From contig MKUP01000027.1 of NCBI GenBank assembly GCA_001898625.1, positions 281,797 to 345,796 on the forward strand: a DNA stretch of 64,000 nucleotides, read 5' to 3'. Origin of the DNA: Burkholderiales bacterium 67-32. Its GTDB lineage: Bacteria > Pseudomonadota > Gammaproteobacteria > Burkholderiales > Burkholderiaceae_B. Under the pieces are notes generated by a model. That model was not told where the DNA came from, made no database searches, and saw only the letters and a program-made list of their open reading frames with translations. The position numbers and the translations under genes are program-made. Positions 8,569-17,364 of the stretch are shown one piece after another. Every line of letters begins with the position of its first letter. The first letter of the stretch is position 1.

Positions 8569-9731
8569 CCATGCACGTATCGCGATCCCTCGTTCTGGCC
8601 GCGCTGTTCGCCTGTGGCGCCGCCGCGGCGGCGCCGGTGAAGATCGGTTTCCTGTCGACCTTTTCGGGCCCGGGCGCGGCGCTGGGCGCCGACCAGTACG
8701 ACGGCTTCATGCTGGCCGTGGACCAGGAGAACGGCCGGCTGGGCGGCGTCGAGGTCAAGGTCCTGCGCGAGGACGACGAAATGAAGCCGGAGAAGGGCGT
8801 GCAGATCGCACGCCAGCTACTGGTGCGGGACCAGGTCCCCATCGTGACCGGCATCGTGTTCTCGAACGTCATGATGGCCGTGCATCGGCCCATCACGTCT
8901 GGCAAGGTCTTCCTGGTCGGCTCCAACGCCGGCCCGACGCCGATCACGGGGAAGGGCTGTTCGCCCTTTTTCTTCTCCACGTCGTGGAACAACGATCAGC
9001 TGCACGAAGCGGCCGGCGAGCTGGTCAACCGCATGGGCTTCAAACGGGTCTATCTGCTGGCGCCCAACTACCAGGCGGGCAAGGACGCCATGGAAGGGTT
9101 CAAGCGCACCTACAAGGGCGAGATCCTGGGCGAGGCCTTCAGCCGGGTGAACCAGCCGGACTATTCGGTGGAGATCTCCAACCTGGCCGCGGCCAAGCCG
9201 GATGCGATCTATACGTTCTACCCGGGCGGCATGGGAGTGAACTTCACCAAGCAGTATCAGCAGGCCGGCCTGATGACGAAGATCCCGATGATCTCGGTCT
9301 CGACCATCGATGGCTCCACGCTGCCGGCCCTGGGTGATCTGGCGTTGGGCGCGGTCACGAGTTCCCCCTATGCGCCGGACCTGGACAATGCGGCGAACCG
9401 CGAGTTCGTGGAGGCCTTTCGCAAGAAATACCGCCGCGAGCCGTCGCTGTATGCGGCCCAGTCCTACGATGCCGCGCGCCTGATCGCCTCGGCGCTGCGG
9501 CGTACGGGCGGCAATGTCGACGACAAGGCGGCGTTTCGCGCGGCGTTGAAGGCGGCGGACTTCCAGTCGGTGCGCGGGTACTTCGCGTTCAACACCAACC
9601 AGTTCCCGATCTCGCCGTTCTATCGCGTGGACGTGGTCAAGGGCCAGGACGGGACGGCCGCGCTTGCCAGCAAGGGCGTCATCTTCGAACGCAGCCGCGA
9701 CTCCTTCGCACAGGAGTGCCGGATGGATTGA
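8565..9731 (+). CDS. ABC-type branched-chain/aromatic-acid binding protein (orphan)
   Basis: This is a periplasmic type I binding protein of the LivJ-like Peripla_BP_6 family, 388 residues. The signal peptide ends around AAAA-PVKIGF (about residue 23), and the mature protein starts with the classic PVKIGFLSTFSGPGAALG. It overlaps the stop of the Rieske gene by ATGA, so the two are translationally coupled. No ABC permease or ATPase is present in the window. It resembles the binding protein at 20763-21932 over its length, sharing YDGFML, LGGV, NAGP and APNYQAGKD, and both have a cysteine near the C-terminus. Relatives often bind aromatic acids. Confidence 0.9.
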   Translation: MTMHVSRSLVLAALFACGAAAAAPVKIGFLSTFSGPGAALGADQYDGFMLAVDQENGRLGGVEVKVLREDDEMKPEKGVQIARQLLVRDQVPIVTGIVFSNVMMAVHRPITSGKVFLVGSNAGPTPITGKGCSPFFFSTSWNNDQLHEAAGELVNRMGFKRVYLLAPNYQAGKDAMEGFKRTYKGEILGEAFSRVNQPDYSVEISNLAAAKPDAIYTFYPGGMGVNFTKQYQQAGLMTKIPMISVSTIDGSTLPALGDLALGAVTSSPYAPDLDNAANREFVEAFRKKYRREPSLYAAQSYDAARLIASALRRTGGNVDDKAAFRAALKAADFQSVRGYFAFNTNQFPISPFYRVDVVKGQDGTAALASKGVIFERSRDSFAQECRMD

Positions 9732-9796
9732 ATCGCTCAGCCGGCTGACATCCGCATGTCGTTGACTATCGATCGGAACACTTGTTAACGTAGGCC

Positions 9797-9815
9797 CCGC
9801 ACGACCCTCGTGCGG
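9797..9815. terminator. Stem-loop between the binding protein and narG
   Basis: CCGCACGA-CCC-TCGTGCGG is a perfect 8-base-pair stem with a 3-base loop, followed by CCTTCCTC. It lies 66 bases after the binding-protein stop and about 80 bases before narG. It could end transcription of the upstream pair or fold in the narG leader; the pyrimidine tail is weak. Confidence 0.45.
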
Positions 9816-9897
9816 CCTTCCTCGCGCACCCGCTCTTTCCGCCTTGCCGTTCCGCCCAGCCGGCCCATGGCCGTCGACGACGTCTGGAGGTACCGCG

Positions 9898-12800
9898 GTG
9901 AGTTACCTGATCGATCGCCTCAAGTATTTCAGCCGGGTCAAGCAATCGTTCTCCGGCGGCCACGGCGCCGTCGTCCAGGAGGACCGGTCCTGGGAGAATG
10001 CCTACCGGGACCGCTGGCAGCACGACAAGATCGTGCGCTCGACCCACGGCGTCAACTGCACCGGCTCCTGTTCGTGGAAGATCTACGTCAAGGGCGGCAT
10101 CGTTACCTGGGAAACTCAGCAGACCGACTATCCGCGCACGCGGCCGGACATGCCCAATCATGAACCGCGCGGTTGTTCGCGCGGCGCGTCGTATTCCTGG
10201 TATCTGTACAGCGCCAACCGCCTCAAGTACCCCATGCTGCGCGGCCGCCTGGCCCGCATGTGGCGCGAGGCGCGCAAGACCATGGCGCCGATGCAGGCCT
10301 GGGAACACATCTGCACCACGCCGGCGCTGGCGGCGGAGTACAAGTCCATGCGCGGCATGGGCGGGTTCGTGCGCACGACCTGGGACGAGGCCAATGAACT
10401 GGTGGCCGCCGCCAACGCGTATACCGTCAAGCGCTACGGTCCCGACCGGGTGGTCGGATTCTCGCCCATTCCGGCGATGTCCATGGTGTCCTTCGCGGCC
10501 GGCAGCCGTTATCTCTCGCTGCTGGGCGGCACCATCCTGAGCTTCTACGACTGGTATTGCGACCTGCCGCCGTCCAGTCCCCAGACCTGGGGCGAGCAGA
10601 CCGACGTGGCCGAGTCCGCGGACTGGTTCAACTCCAGCTTCATCATGATGTGGGGCTCGAACGTGCCGCAGACGCGCACGCCCGACGCCCACTTCATGGT
10701 CGAGGCACGCTACCGCGGCGCCAAGATCGTGTCGATCTTCCCGGACTACGCGGAAGGCTCGAAGTTCGGCGACATCTGGCTGCATCCCAAGCAGGGGACC
10801 GATGCCGCGCTGGCGCTGGCGATGGGGCACGTCATCCTCAAGGAATTCCACCTGGGCGGCAAGAGCGAGTATTTCCGCGAGTACTGCCGCCGGTATTCCG
10901 ACATGCCCTTCCTGGTCTGCCTGGAGCGCCACGGCGACCGCTACGTGGCCGGGCGCTTCCTGCGGGCGGCGGACCTGCCCGACGCACTGGGCCAGGGCAA
11001 TCATCCGGACTGGAAGACGGTCGCCATCGACGAACACTCGGGGCGGCTGGTCGCGCCGCTGGGCTCGGTGGGCTTTCGCTGGGGCCAGAAGGAAGGGGGC
11101 GACCAGGGCAAGTGGAACCTGGAGTCCCGCGATGCCTCGGGCAGCGACGTCAGCCTGCGCCTGTCGCTGGTCGGCAGCCACGACGAGGTGGTGCCGGTGG
11201 CCTTCCCCTATTTCGGCGGGGCCCAGCACGACTATTTCCAGGGCACCGACCACGACGAGGTGCTGGTGCGCAACATGGCGGCGCGGCGGGTGGCGACCCG
11301 CGAGGGCGAGGCGCTGGTGGTCACGGTGTACGACCTGCTGATGGCCAACTACGGGCTGGACCGCGGCTTGGGCGGCGGCAACGTGGCGGTGTCCTACGAC
11401 GACGACGTGCCCGGCACGCCGGCCTGGCAGGAGCGCATCACCGGCGTGCGGCGCGACGACGTCGTCACGGTCGCGCGCCAGTTCGCTGACAACGCCGACA
11501 AGACGCAAGGCCGGTCCATGGTGATCCTGGGCGCGGGCCTGAACCACTGGTACCACATGGACATGGCCTACCGCGGCATCATCAACCTGGTGGTGATGTG
11601 CGGCTGCGTGGGCAAGTCGGGCGGCGGCTGGTGCCACTACGTCGGGCAGGAAAAGCTGCGGCCGCAGACGGGCTGGACCACCGTCGCTTTTGGGCTGGAC
11701 TGGGCCCGCCCGCCGCGGCACATGAACGGTACCTCATTCTTCTACGCGCACACCGACCAGTGGCGCTACGAGAAGCTGAAAGTGCAGGATCTCCTGTCGC
11801 CACTGGCCGACGCGGCGCAGTTCCAGGGGGCCATGATCGACTTCAACGTGCGCGCCGAACGCATGGGCTGGCTGCCGTCCGCGCCGCAGTTGCAGACCAA
11901 TCCGCTCGAGGTCGTCCGGGCCGCGCGCGAAGCCGGGCAGGAGCCCGCGGCCTATGCGGTGCAGGCGCTGCGCGAGGGGCGGCTGAAGATGTCCTGCGAG
12001 GATCCCGACCATCCCGACAACTTCCCGCGCAACCTGTTCGTCTGGCGCTCCAATCTGCTGGGGTCCTCGGGTAAGGGGCACGAGTATTTCCTCAAGCACC
12101 TGCTGGGTGCGCGCCACGGCGTGCAGGGCAAGGACCTGGGCGAGACCGGCCAGCAGAAGCCCGACGAGGTGGCCTGGCGCGACGAGGCACCCCAGGGCAA
12201 GCTCGACCTGCTGGTCACGCTGGACTTCCGCATGTCCACCACCTGCATGTATTCCGACGTGGTGCTGCCCACCGCCACCTGGTACGAGAAGAACGATCTG
12301 AACACCTCGGACATGCACCCCTTCATCCACCCGCTGTCGGCGGCGGTGGATCCGGTCTGGGAATCGCGTAGCGACTGGGAGATCTACAAGGGCATCGCCG
12401 CGGCCTTCTCGCGCATCGCGCGGGACGAGCTGCCGGCCGCGCAGGACCTGGTGCTGACGCCGCTGCAGCACGACACGCCGGGAGAACTGGGCGACCCCTA
12501 CGGCGTGCGCGACTGGAAGCGCGGCGAGACCGAGCCCGTGCCGGGCAAGACGATGCCGTCGATGACCGTGGTCGAGCGCAACTATCCCGAGCTGTACCGC
12601 CAGTTCACCTCGCTCGGCCCGCTGACGCGCAAGCTCGGCGTGGGCGGCAAGGGCATCTCGTGGAGCGCGGACAGCGAGTGCGACCTGCTCGCGCAACTGA
12701 ACTACGCGGTGGACGAAAGCGGTCCCAGCCACGGCTTGCCGCGCCTGGACACGGACATCGACGCGGCCGAGGCCATCTTGACCCTGGCCCCGGAGACCAA

Positions 12801-13647
12801 TGGCCATGTGGCCGTCAAGGCCTGGGAGGCGCTGTCCGCCGTCACGGGGCGCGACCACACCCACCTGGCGGCTCCGCGCGAGCACGAGAAGATCCGCTAT
12901 CGCGACATCCAGGCGCAGCCGCGCAAGATCATCTCGTCGCCGACGTGGTCGGGCGTGGAGTCCGACCACGTGAGCTACAACGCCGGCTACACCAACGTGC
13001 ACGAGCTCATACCCTGGCGCACGCTCACGGGCCGGCAGCAGCTCTACCAGGACCATGTGTGGATGCGCGCCTTCGGCGAAGCCATGTGTACCTATCGTCC
13101 GCCCGTGGACACCGGCTCCATCCGGCCCATGCTGGAGGCCCCGCGCGATAACGGCAATCCGCAGCTGGTGCTGAACTTCCTGACTCCGCACCAGAAATGG
13201 GGCATCCATTCGACCTATACCGACAACCTGCTCATGCTGACGCTGTCGCGGGGCGGCCCCATCCTCTGGATGTCCGAGATCGACGCGGCCAAGGCCGGCA
13301 TCGCCGACAACGACTGGATCGAGGCGTACAACGTCAACGGCGCGCTGGTGGCGCGCGCGGTGGTCAGTCAGCGCGTGCCGCAGGGGATGACGATGATGTA
13401 TCACGCCCAGGAGAAGATCGTGAACACGCCGGGGTCGGAGATCACCGGCACCCGCGGCGGCATCCACAATTCGGTGACGCGGATCGTGCTCAAGCCCACG
13501 CACATGATAGGCGGGTACGCCCACCTTTCGTACGGCCTGAACTACTACGGCACGGTGGGCTCGAACCGCGACGAATTCGTGATCGTCCGCAGGATGGCCA
13601 AGGTCGACTGGCTCGACACGCCGGCCGCGGCCCAGGCAACCCGCTAG
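9898..13647 (+). CDS. narG: Respiratory nitrate reductase, alpha subunit
   Basis: This is the molybdenum catalytic subunit of membrane-bound nitrate reductase, reducing nitrate to nitrite on the cytoplasmic side. From the GTG at 9898, preceded by GGAGGT, the product has 1249 residues, close to the 1247 of E. coli NarG. The [4Fe-4S] FS0 ligands are in place: His50, Cys54, Cys58 and Cys93 (HGVNCTGSC, then RGCSRG). The molybdenum-ligand aspartate is Asp222 in YWYCDLPPSS-type context (DWYCDLPPSS). An upstream in-frame ATG exists but lacks the conserved beginning MSYLIDRLKYFSRV. It is the first gene of narGHJI-ppiC-narK. Confidence 0.98.
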   Translation: MSYLIDRLKYFSRVKQSFSGGHGAVVQEDRSWENAYRDRWQHDKIVRSTHGVNCTGSCSWKIYVKGGIVTWETQQTDYPRTRPDMPNHEPRGCSRGASYSWYLYSANRLKYPMLRGRLARMWREARKTMAPMQAWEHICTTPALAAEYKSMRGMGGFVRTTWDEANELVAAANAYTVKRYGPDRVVGFSPIPAMSMVSFAAGSRYLSLLGGTILSFYDWYCDLPPSSPQTWGEQTDVAESADWFNSSFIMMWGSNVPQTRTPDAHFMVEARYRGAKIVSIFPDYAEGSKFGDIWLHPKQGTDAALALAMGHVILKEFHLGGKSEYFREYCRRYSDMPFLVCLERHGDRYVAGRFLRAADLPDALGQGNHPDWKTVAIDEHSGRLVAPLGSVGFRWGQKEGGDQGKWNLESRDASGSDVSLRLSLVGSHDEVVPVAFPYFGGAQHDYFQGTDHDEVLVRNMAARRVATREGEALVVTVYDLLMANYGLDRGLGGGNVAVSYDDDVPGTPAWQERITGVRRDDVVTVARQFADNADKTQGRSMVILGAGLNHWYHMDMAYRGIINLVVMCGCVGKSGGGWCHYVGQEKLRPQTGWTTVAFGLDWARPPRHMNGTSFFYAHTDQWRYEKLKVQDLLSPLADAAQFQGAMIDFNVRAERMGWLPSAPQLQTNPLEVVRAAREAGQEPAAYAVQALREGRLKMSCEDPDHPDNFPRNLFVWRSNLLGSSGKGHEYFLKHLLGARHGVQGKDLGETGQQKPDEVAWRDEAPQGKLDLLVTLDFRMSTTCMYSDVVLPTATWYEKNDLNTSDMHPFIHPLSAAVDPVWESRSDWEIYKGIAAAFSRIARDELPAAQDLVLTPLQHDTPGELGDPYGVRDWKRGETEPVPGKTMPSMTVVERNYPELYRQFTSLGPLTRKLGVGGKGISWSADSECDLLAQLNYAVDESGPSHGLPRLDTDIDAAEAILTLAPETNGHVAVKAWEALSAVTGRDHTHLAAPREHEKIRYRDIQAQPRKIISSPTWSGVESDHVSYNAGYTNVHELIPWRTLTGRQQLYQDHVWMRAFGEAMCTYRPPVDTGSIRPMLEAPRDNGNPQLVLNFLTPHQKWGIHSTYTDNLLMLTLSRGGPILWMSEIDAAKAGIADNDWIEAYNVNGALVARAVVSQRVPQGMTMMYHAQEKIVNTPGSEITGTRGGIHNSVTRIVLKPTHMIGGYAHLSYGLNYYGTVGSNRDEFVIVRRMAKVDWLDTPAAAQATR

Positions 13648-13663
13648 AGACCGGGAGACGACG

Positions 13664-15208
13664 ATGAAGATCCGCGCGCAGATCGCGATGGTGCTGAACC
13701 TGGACAAGTGCATCGGCTGCCATACCTGTTCGGTCACCTGCAAGAACGTCTGGACCTCGCGCCAGGGGGTGGAGTACGCCTGGTTCAACAATGTCGAGAC
13801 CAAGCCCGGCGTCGGCTTTCCCAAGGACTGGGAGAACCAGAAGCGCTGGAACGGCGGATGGCGGCGCCGAGCGGACGGCAGGATAGAGCCGCGCCAGGGC
13901 GGCAGGCTCAAGCTGCTGGCGAACATCTTCGCCAATCCCAACCTGCCCGAGATCGACGACTACTACGAACCCTTCACCTTCGACTACGACCATTTGCAGT
14001 CGGCGCCGGAACAGCAGGCCGCCCCCACCGCCAGGCCGCGCTCGCTCATCACCGGGCAGCGCATGGACAAGATCGAGTGGGGACCCAATTGGGAGGAGAT
14101 CCTGGGCGGGGAATTCTCCAAGCGATCCCAGGACTACAACTTCGAGGACGTCCAGAAAGAGATCTACGGACAGTTCGAGAACACCTTCATGATGTATCTG
14201 CCACGCCTGTGCGAGCACTGCCTGAACCCCAGCTGCGTGGCGAGCTGTCCGTCGGGCTCGATCTACAAGCGCGAGGAGGACGGCGTGGTGCTGATCGACC
14301 AGGACAAGTGCCGCGGCTGGCGCATGTGCGTGTCGGGCTGTCCGTACAAGAAGATCTACTACAACTGGCACAGCGGCAAGGCCGAGAAGTGCATCTTCTG
14401 CTATCCGCGCATCGAGGCGGGCCAGCCTACCGTCTGTTCGGAAACCTGCGTGGGGCGGATCCGCTACCTGGGGGTGCTGCTGTACGACGCCGACCGCATC
14501 GAGCAGGCGGCGGCGGTCGAGAACGAGAAGGATCTGTACCAGGCGCAACTGGATGTGTTCGTCGATCCGCACGACCCGGCCGTCGCCGCCCAGGCGCTGG
14601 CTGACGGGGTTCCGCAGTCCTGGCTGGACGCGGCGCGCGTGTCGCCGACCTACAAGATGGCGGTGGAGTGGAAGATCGCGTTCCCGCTGCACCCGGAGTA
14701 CCGCACGCTGCCCATGGTCTGGTACGTGCCGCCGCTTTCGCCCATCCAGTCCGCCGCCCACAGCGGCCAGATCGGCTCCTTCGGCGAGCTGCCCGACGTG
14801 AAGTCGCTGCGCATCCCGCTGCGCTATCTGGCCAACATGCTGACGGCCGGCGACGAGGCGCCGGTGGCCCTGGCGCTGGAGCGCCTGCTGGCGATGCGCG
14901 CCTTCATGCGGGCGCGCACGGTGGACCGGCAGGAGCGGCGCGACATCCTGGACCAGGTCGGCCTGAGCCTGGCCCAGGTCGAGGACATGTACCGCTATCT
15001 CGCCATCGCCAACTACGAGGACCGCTTCGTCATCCCCACCGCCCACCGCGAATACGCCGAGAACGCCTTCGACCTGAAGGGCTCCTGCGGCTTCACCTTC
15101 GGCGACGGCTGTTCGAACGGCGTCTCGCAGACCTCGCTGTTCGGCGCGCCGCCGCGCGACCGCGCGGAGCAGCCGGTGACGTTCATGGAAGTACAGCGCA
15201 GCCGATGA
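13664..15208 (+). CDS. narH: Respiratory nitrate reductase, beta subunit
   Basis: This is the iron-sulfur electron-transfer subunit (514 residues) that wires NarI haems to NarG. All four cysteine groups are seen: C16IGCHTCSVTC26, CEHCLNPSCVASC, CRGWRMCVSGC and CIFCYPRI...CSETC. The tryptophan in CRGWRMC replaces one cysteine, as in known NarH, and marks the [3Fe-4S] site; the other three hold [4Fe-4S]. A GGGAGA site precedes the ATG, 16 bases after narG. Confidence 0.98.
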   Translation: MKIRAQIAMVLNLDKCIGCHTCSVTCKNVWTSRQGVEYAWFNNVETKPGVGFPKDWENQKRWNGGWRRRADGRIEPRQGGRLKLLANIFANPNLPEIDDYYEPFTFDYDHLQSAPEQQAAPTARPRSLITGQRMDKIEWGPNWEEILGGEFSKRSQDYNFEDVQKEIYGQFENTFMMYLPRLCEHCLNPSCVASCPSGSIYKREEDGVVLIDQDKCRGWRMCVSGCPYKKIYYNWHSGKAEKCIFCYPRIEAGQPTVCSETCVGRIRYLGVLLYDADRIEQAAAVENEKDLYQAQLDVFVDPHDPAVAAQALADGVPQSWLDAARVSPTYKMAVEWKIAFPLHPEYRTLPMVWYVPPLSPIQSAAHSGQIGSFGELPDVKSLRIPLRYLANMLTAGDEAPVALALERLLAMRAFMRARTVDRQERRDILDQVGLSLAQVEDMYRYLAIANYEDRFVIPTAHREYAENAFDLKGSCGFTFGDGCSNGVSQTSLFGAPPRDRAEQPVTFMEVQRSR

Positions 15209-15873
15209 GCTATACCGTGCTTTCCGCCCTGCTGGCCTATCCCGACGCCGAGATGGTGGCGGCGCTGCCCGAGCTGCGGTCGGCGCTGGCGCCGGCCGAC
15301 GCCGCCACGCTGGCGCCGCTGTTCGCGATGATGGAAGGCAAGCCCGACCTGATCGCGCTGCAGGAAGAATACGTGGCGACCTTCGACCGGCGCCCAGCCC
15401 ACTCGCTGCATCTGTTCGAGCATGTCCACGGCGAATCGCGCGACCGTGGGCAGGCCATGGTGAACCTGCGCGAGGAATACCTGCGGCATGGCCTCGAACC
15501 CCGGCCGGGGGAACTGCCGGACTACGTGCCGATGTTCCTGGAGTTCCTGGGCCAGTTGCCCGCGCCGCAGGCGGCGGCGCTGTTGGGCGATGCCATCCAC
15601 GTGCTGGCCCGCATCGGTGAAAAGCTCGACGCCGCGGGCAGCCCGTACGCCCGGCCCTTCGACGTGCTGCGGCGCCTGACCGACGTCCAACCCCAGGCCT
15701 TGCCCGAGCCACCCGAGGGCGACATGGAGGAAGGCATGGTCACGTTCGGGCCCGGTGCCGGCATGACCGAACCGGTCCTGCGCGCGCATGGCCAGCCGCA
15801 GCCGGTGCGCTTCCACGCGACCGATCCGCGGCGCGCGGCGGCCGGACCAAGCAAGGGAGGAAACCATGGGTGA
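15205..15873 (+). CDS. narJ: Nitrate reductase assembly chaperone NarJ
   Basis: This is a cytoplasmic TorD/DmsD-type chaperone (222 residues) that holds apo-NarG for cofactor insertion and membrane attachment. The conserved segment LHLFEHVHGESRDRGQAMV is present (about residues 70-88), as is the proline-rich PDYVPMFLEFL. The ATG overlaps the narH stop by ATGA. The reading frame stays open far upstream inside narH, but the family start MSYTVLSALLAYPD fixes the beginning. The glutamine/proline-rich tail is longer than in E. coli. Confidence 0.95.
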   Translation: MSYTVLSALLAYPDAEMVAALPELRSALAPADAATLAPLFAMMEGKPDLIALQEEYVATFDRRPAHSLHLFEHVHGESRDRGQAMVNLREEYLRHGLEPRPGELPDYVPMFLEFLGQLPAPQAAALLGDAIHVLARIGEKLDAAGSPYARPFDVLRRLTDVQPQALPEPPEGDMEEGMVTFGPGAGMTEPVLRAHGQPQPVRFHATDPRRAAAGPSKGGNHG

Positions 15874-16555
15874 CTATCTGCACCATTTCTTCTTCGCCAT
15901 CTATCCGTACATCGCGCTGGCGATCTTCCTGCTGGGCAGCCTGGCCCGGTTCGAGCGCGGGCAGTACACGTGGAAGAGCGACTCCAGCCAGTTGCTCAAG
16001 CGCGGTACCCTGCGCTGGGGCAGCAATCTCTTCCACATCGGCATCATCTCGCTGTTCTTCACGCACCTGGTCGGCCTCCTGACGCCGCCCGCCGTCTACC
16101 ATGCGATGGGCATTTCCACCGGATTCAAGCAGACGATGGCGATCGTCGTGGGCGCCATCCTGGGGCTGGTCTGCCTGGCGGGGCTGTTGCTGCTGATCTG
16201 GCGGCGCTGGTCCGAGCCTCGCATCGCGGCGACCTCGCGCTTCTCGGACTGGCTGACCCTGGTCTGGATACTGATCGTCCTGGTGCTGGGTCTCTTGTCG
16301 ATCCTGACCTCGATGCAGCACAAGGACGGCGCGGTCATGATCGCGCTGGGCGAGTGGGCGCAGCGCATCGTGACCTTCCGCGGCGGCGCCGCCGAGGCCA
16401 TGGCGGGCACGCCCGTCATCTACCACGTGCACATGGTGTTGGGCATGACGCTGTTCGCGATCTTCCCGTTCACGCGGCTGGTGCACGTGTGGAGCGGATT
16501 CGGCTCGGTCGCCTACCTGGGGCGGGCCTGGCAACTGGTGCGGCCGCGCGGATAA
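15866..16555 (+). CDS. narI: Respiratory nitrate reductase, gamma subunit (cytochrome b)
   Basis: This is the dihaem membrane anchor and quinol oxidase subunit (229 residues) with five predicted transmembrane helices. Probable haem ligands are His57 and His67 in the second helix (LFHIGIISLFFTHLVG) and His187/189 and His207 near YHVHMVLG and LVHVWSG, matching the E. coli pattern. The ATG at 15866 has GGGAGG upstream and overlaps the narJ end by eight bases. It feeds quinol electrons to NarH. Confidence 0.96.
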   Translation: MGDYLHHFFFAIYPYIALAIFLLGSLARFERGQYTWKSDSSQLLKRGTLRWGSNLFHIGIISLFFTHLVGLLTPPAVYHAMGISTGFKQTMAIVVGAILGLVCLAGLLLLIWRRWSEPRIAATSRFSDWLTLVWILIVLVLGLLSILTSMQHKDGAVMIALGEWAQRIVTFRGGAAEAMAGTPVIYHVHMVLGMTLFAIFPFTRLVHVWSGFGSVAYLGRAWQLVRPRG

Positions 16556-16564
16556 GGGGACGGC

Positions 16565-17308
16565 ATGATATCGGTCAACGGCGTCGTCATCGACGAGGCA
16601 CGCTTGGCGTCGGAGGCCCAGCGTCACCAGGAGGCCGTCGATCCCATGGAAAGCGCCGCGCAGGAACTGGTGCTGCGGGAACTGCTGGCCCAGCGGGCCC
16701 GCGCGCTGGGCGTGGGCACGGAAGGCGACGAGGCGGTACGGGCGGTGCTGGCGGCGGAGGTGCGCACGCCCAGCGCCGACGAAGCCGCCTGCCGCCGCTA
16801 CTACGACATGCACGGCGAGCGCTTCGTGGTCGACGCGTGGGTCGAGGTCGAACATATCCTGTTCCAGCTGACACCCCGCATCCGCGCGCCGATGCTGCGC
16901 CATCGGGCCGGCGAGATCCTGCAAGCCCTGGCGCAGGCGGGCCCGGCGGCCTTCGCCGACATGGCGCGGCAATATTCCAACTGCCCCTCGGCCGCCGCCG
17001 GCGGCGGGCTGGGCATGGTGCGGCGCGGCGAAACGGTGCCCGAGTTCGAAGCCGAGGTGTTCGCCATGCCGGCGCATACGCTGCGCGACCGGCTGGTCGA
17101 GACCCGGTACGGCTTCCACATCGTCCGTACCGGCGCCCGGGACCCGGGCCGCACACTGGCCTTCGAGGAGGCGCACGCGCGCATCGCCGAGTGGCTGCAG
17201 GCCGCCAGCGAGCGCCGCGCCACCCACCAGTACCTGCAATGGCTCGTGGGCCAGGCCGACATCAAGGGGTTGGACATGCAGGGGGCGGATTCGCCGCTGC
17301 TGCAATAG
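16565..17308 (+). CDS. PpiC-type peptidyl-prolyl isomerase of the nar operon
   Basis: This 247-residue protein has no signal peptide, so it is probably cytoplasmic. The C-terminal half is a parvulin (rotamase) domain: VEHILFQLTP, then FADMARQYSNCPSAAAGGGLGMVRRGETVPEFE in pieces, and YGFHIVRT. The N-terminal half is helical. It starts nine bases after narI and is followed by narK. Genes like this occur in nar operons of beta- and gammaproteobacteria; a role in folding NarGHI is the usual suggestion but is inferred from position. Confidence 0.88.
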   Translation: MISVNGVVIDEARLASEAQRHQEAVDPMESAAQELVLRELLAQRARALGVGTEGDEAVRAVLAAEVRTPSADEAACRRYYDMHGERFVVDAWVEVEHILFQLTPRIRAPMLRHRAGEILQALAQAGPAAFADMARQYSNCPSAAAGGGLGMVRRGETVPEFEAEVFAMPAHTLRDRLVETRYGFHIVRTGARDPGRTLAFEEAHARIAEWLQAASERRATHQYLQWLVGQADIKGLDMQGADSPLLQ

Positions 17309-17364
17309 CGCGTGGTTCGAACGCAGGCGCCGGACGGGGCGGGCCGTCGATCGGGAGAATGCTC

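Noticed and set aside
9761..9777. Possible FNR box before narG (TTGACTATCGATC)
   Set aside because: Only the left half resembles TTGAT-N4-ATCAA; the right half does not fit at the correct spacing.
9844..9897. Upstream extension of narG to an earlier start
   Set aside because: The GTG at 9898 has GGAGGT and begins the conserved MSYLIDRLKYFS; the extra codons have no counterpart in NarG.
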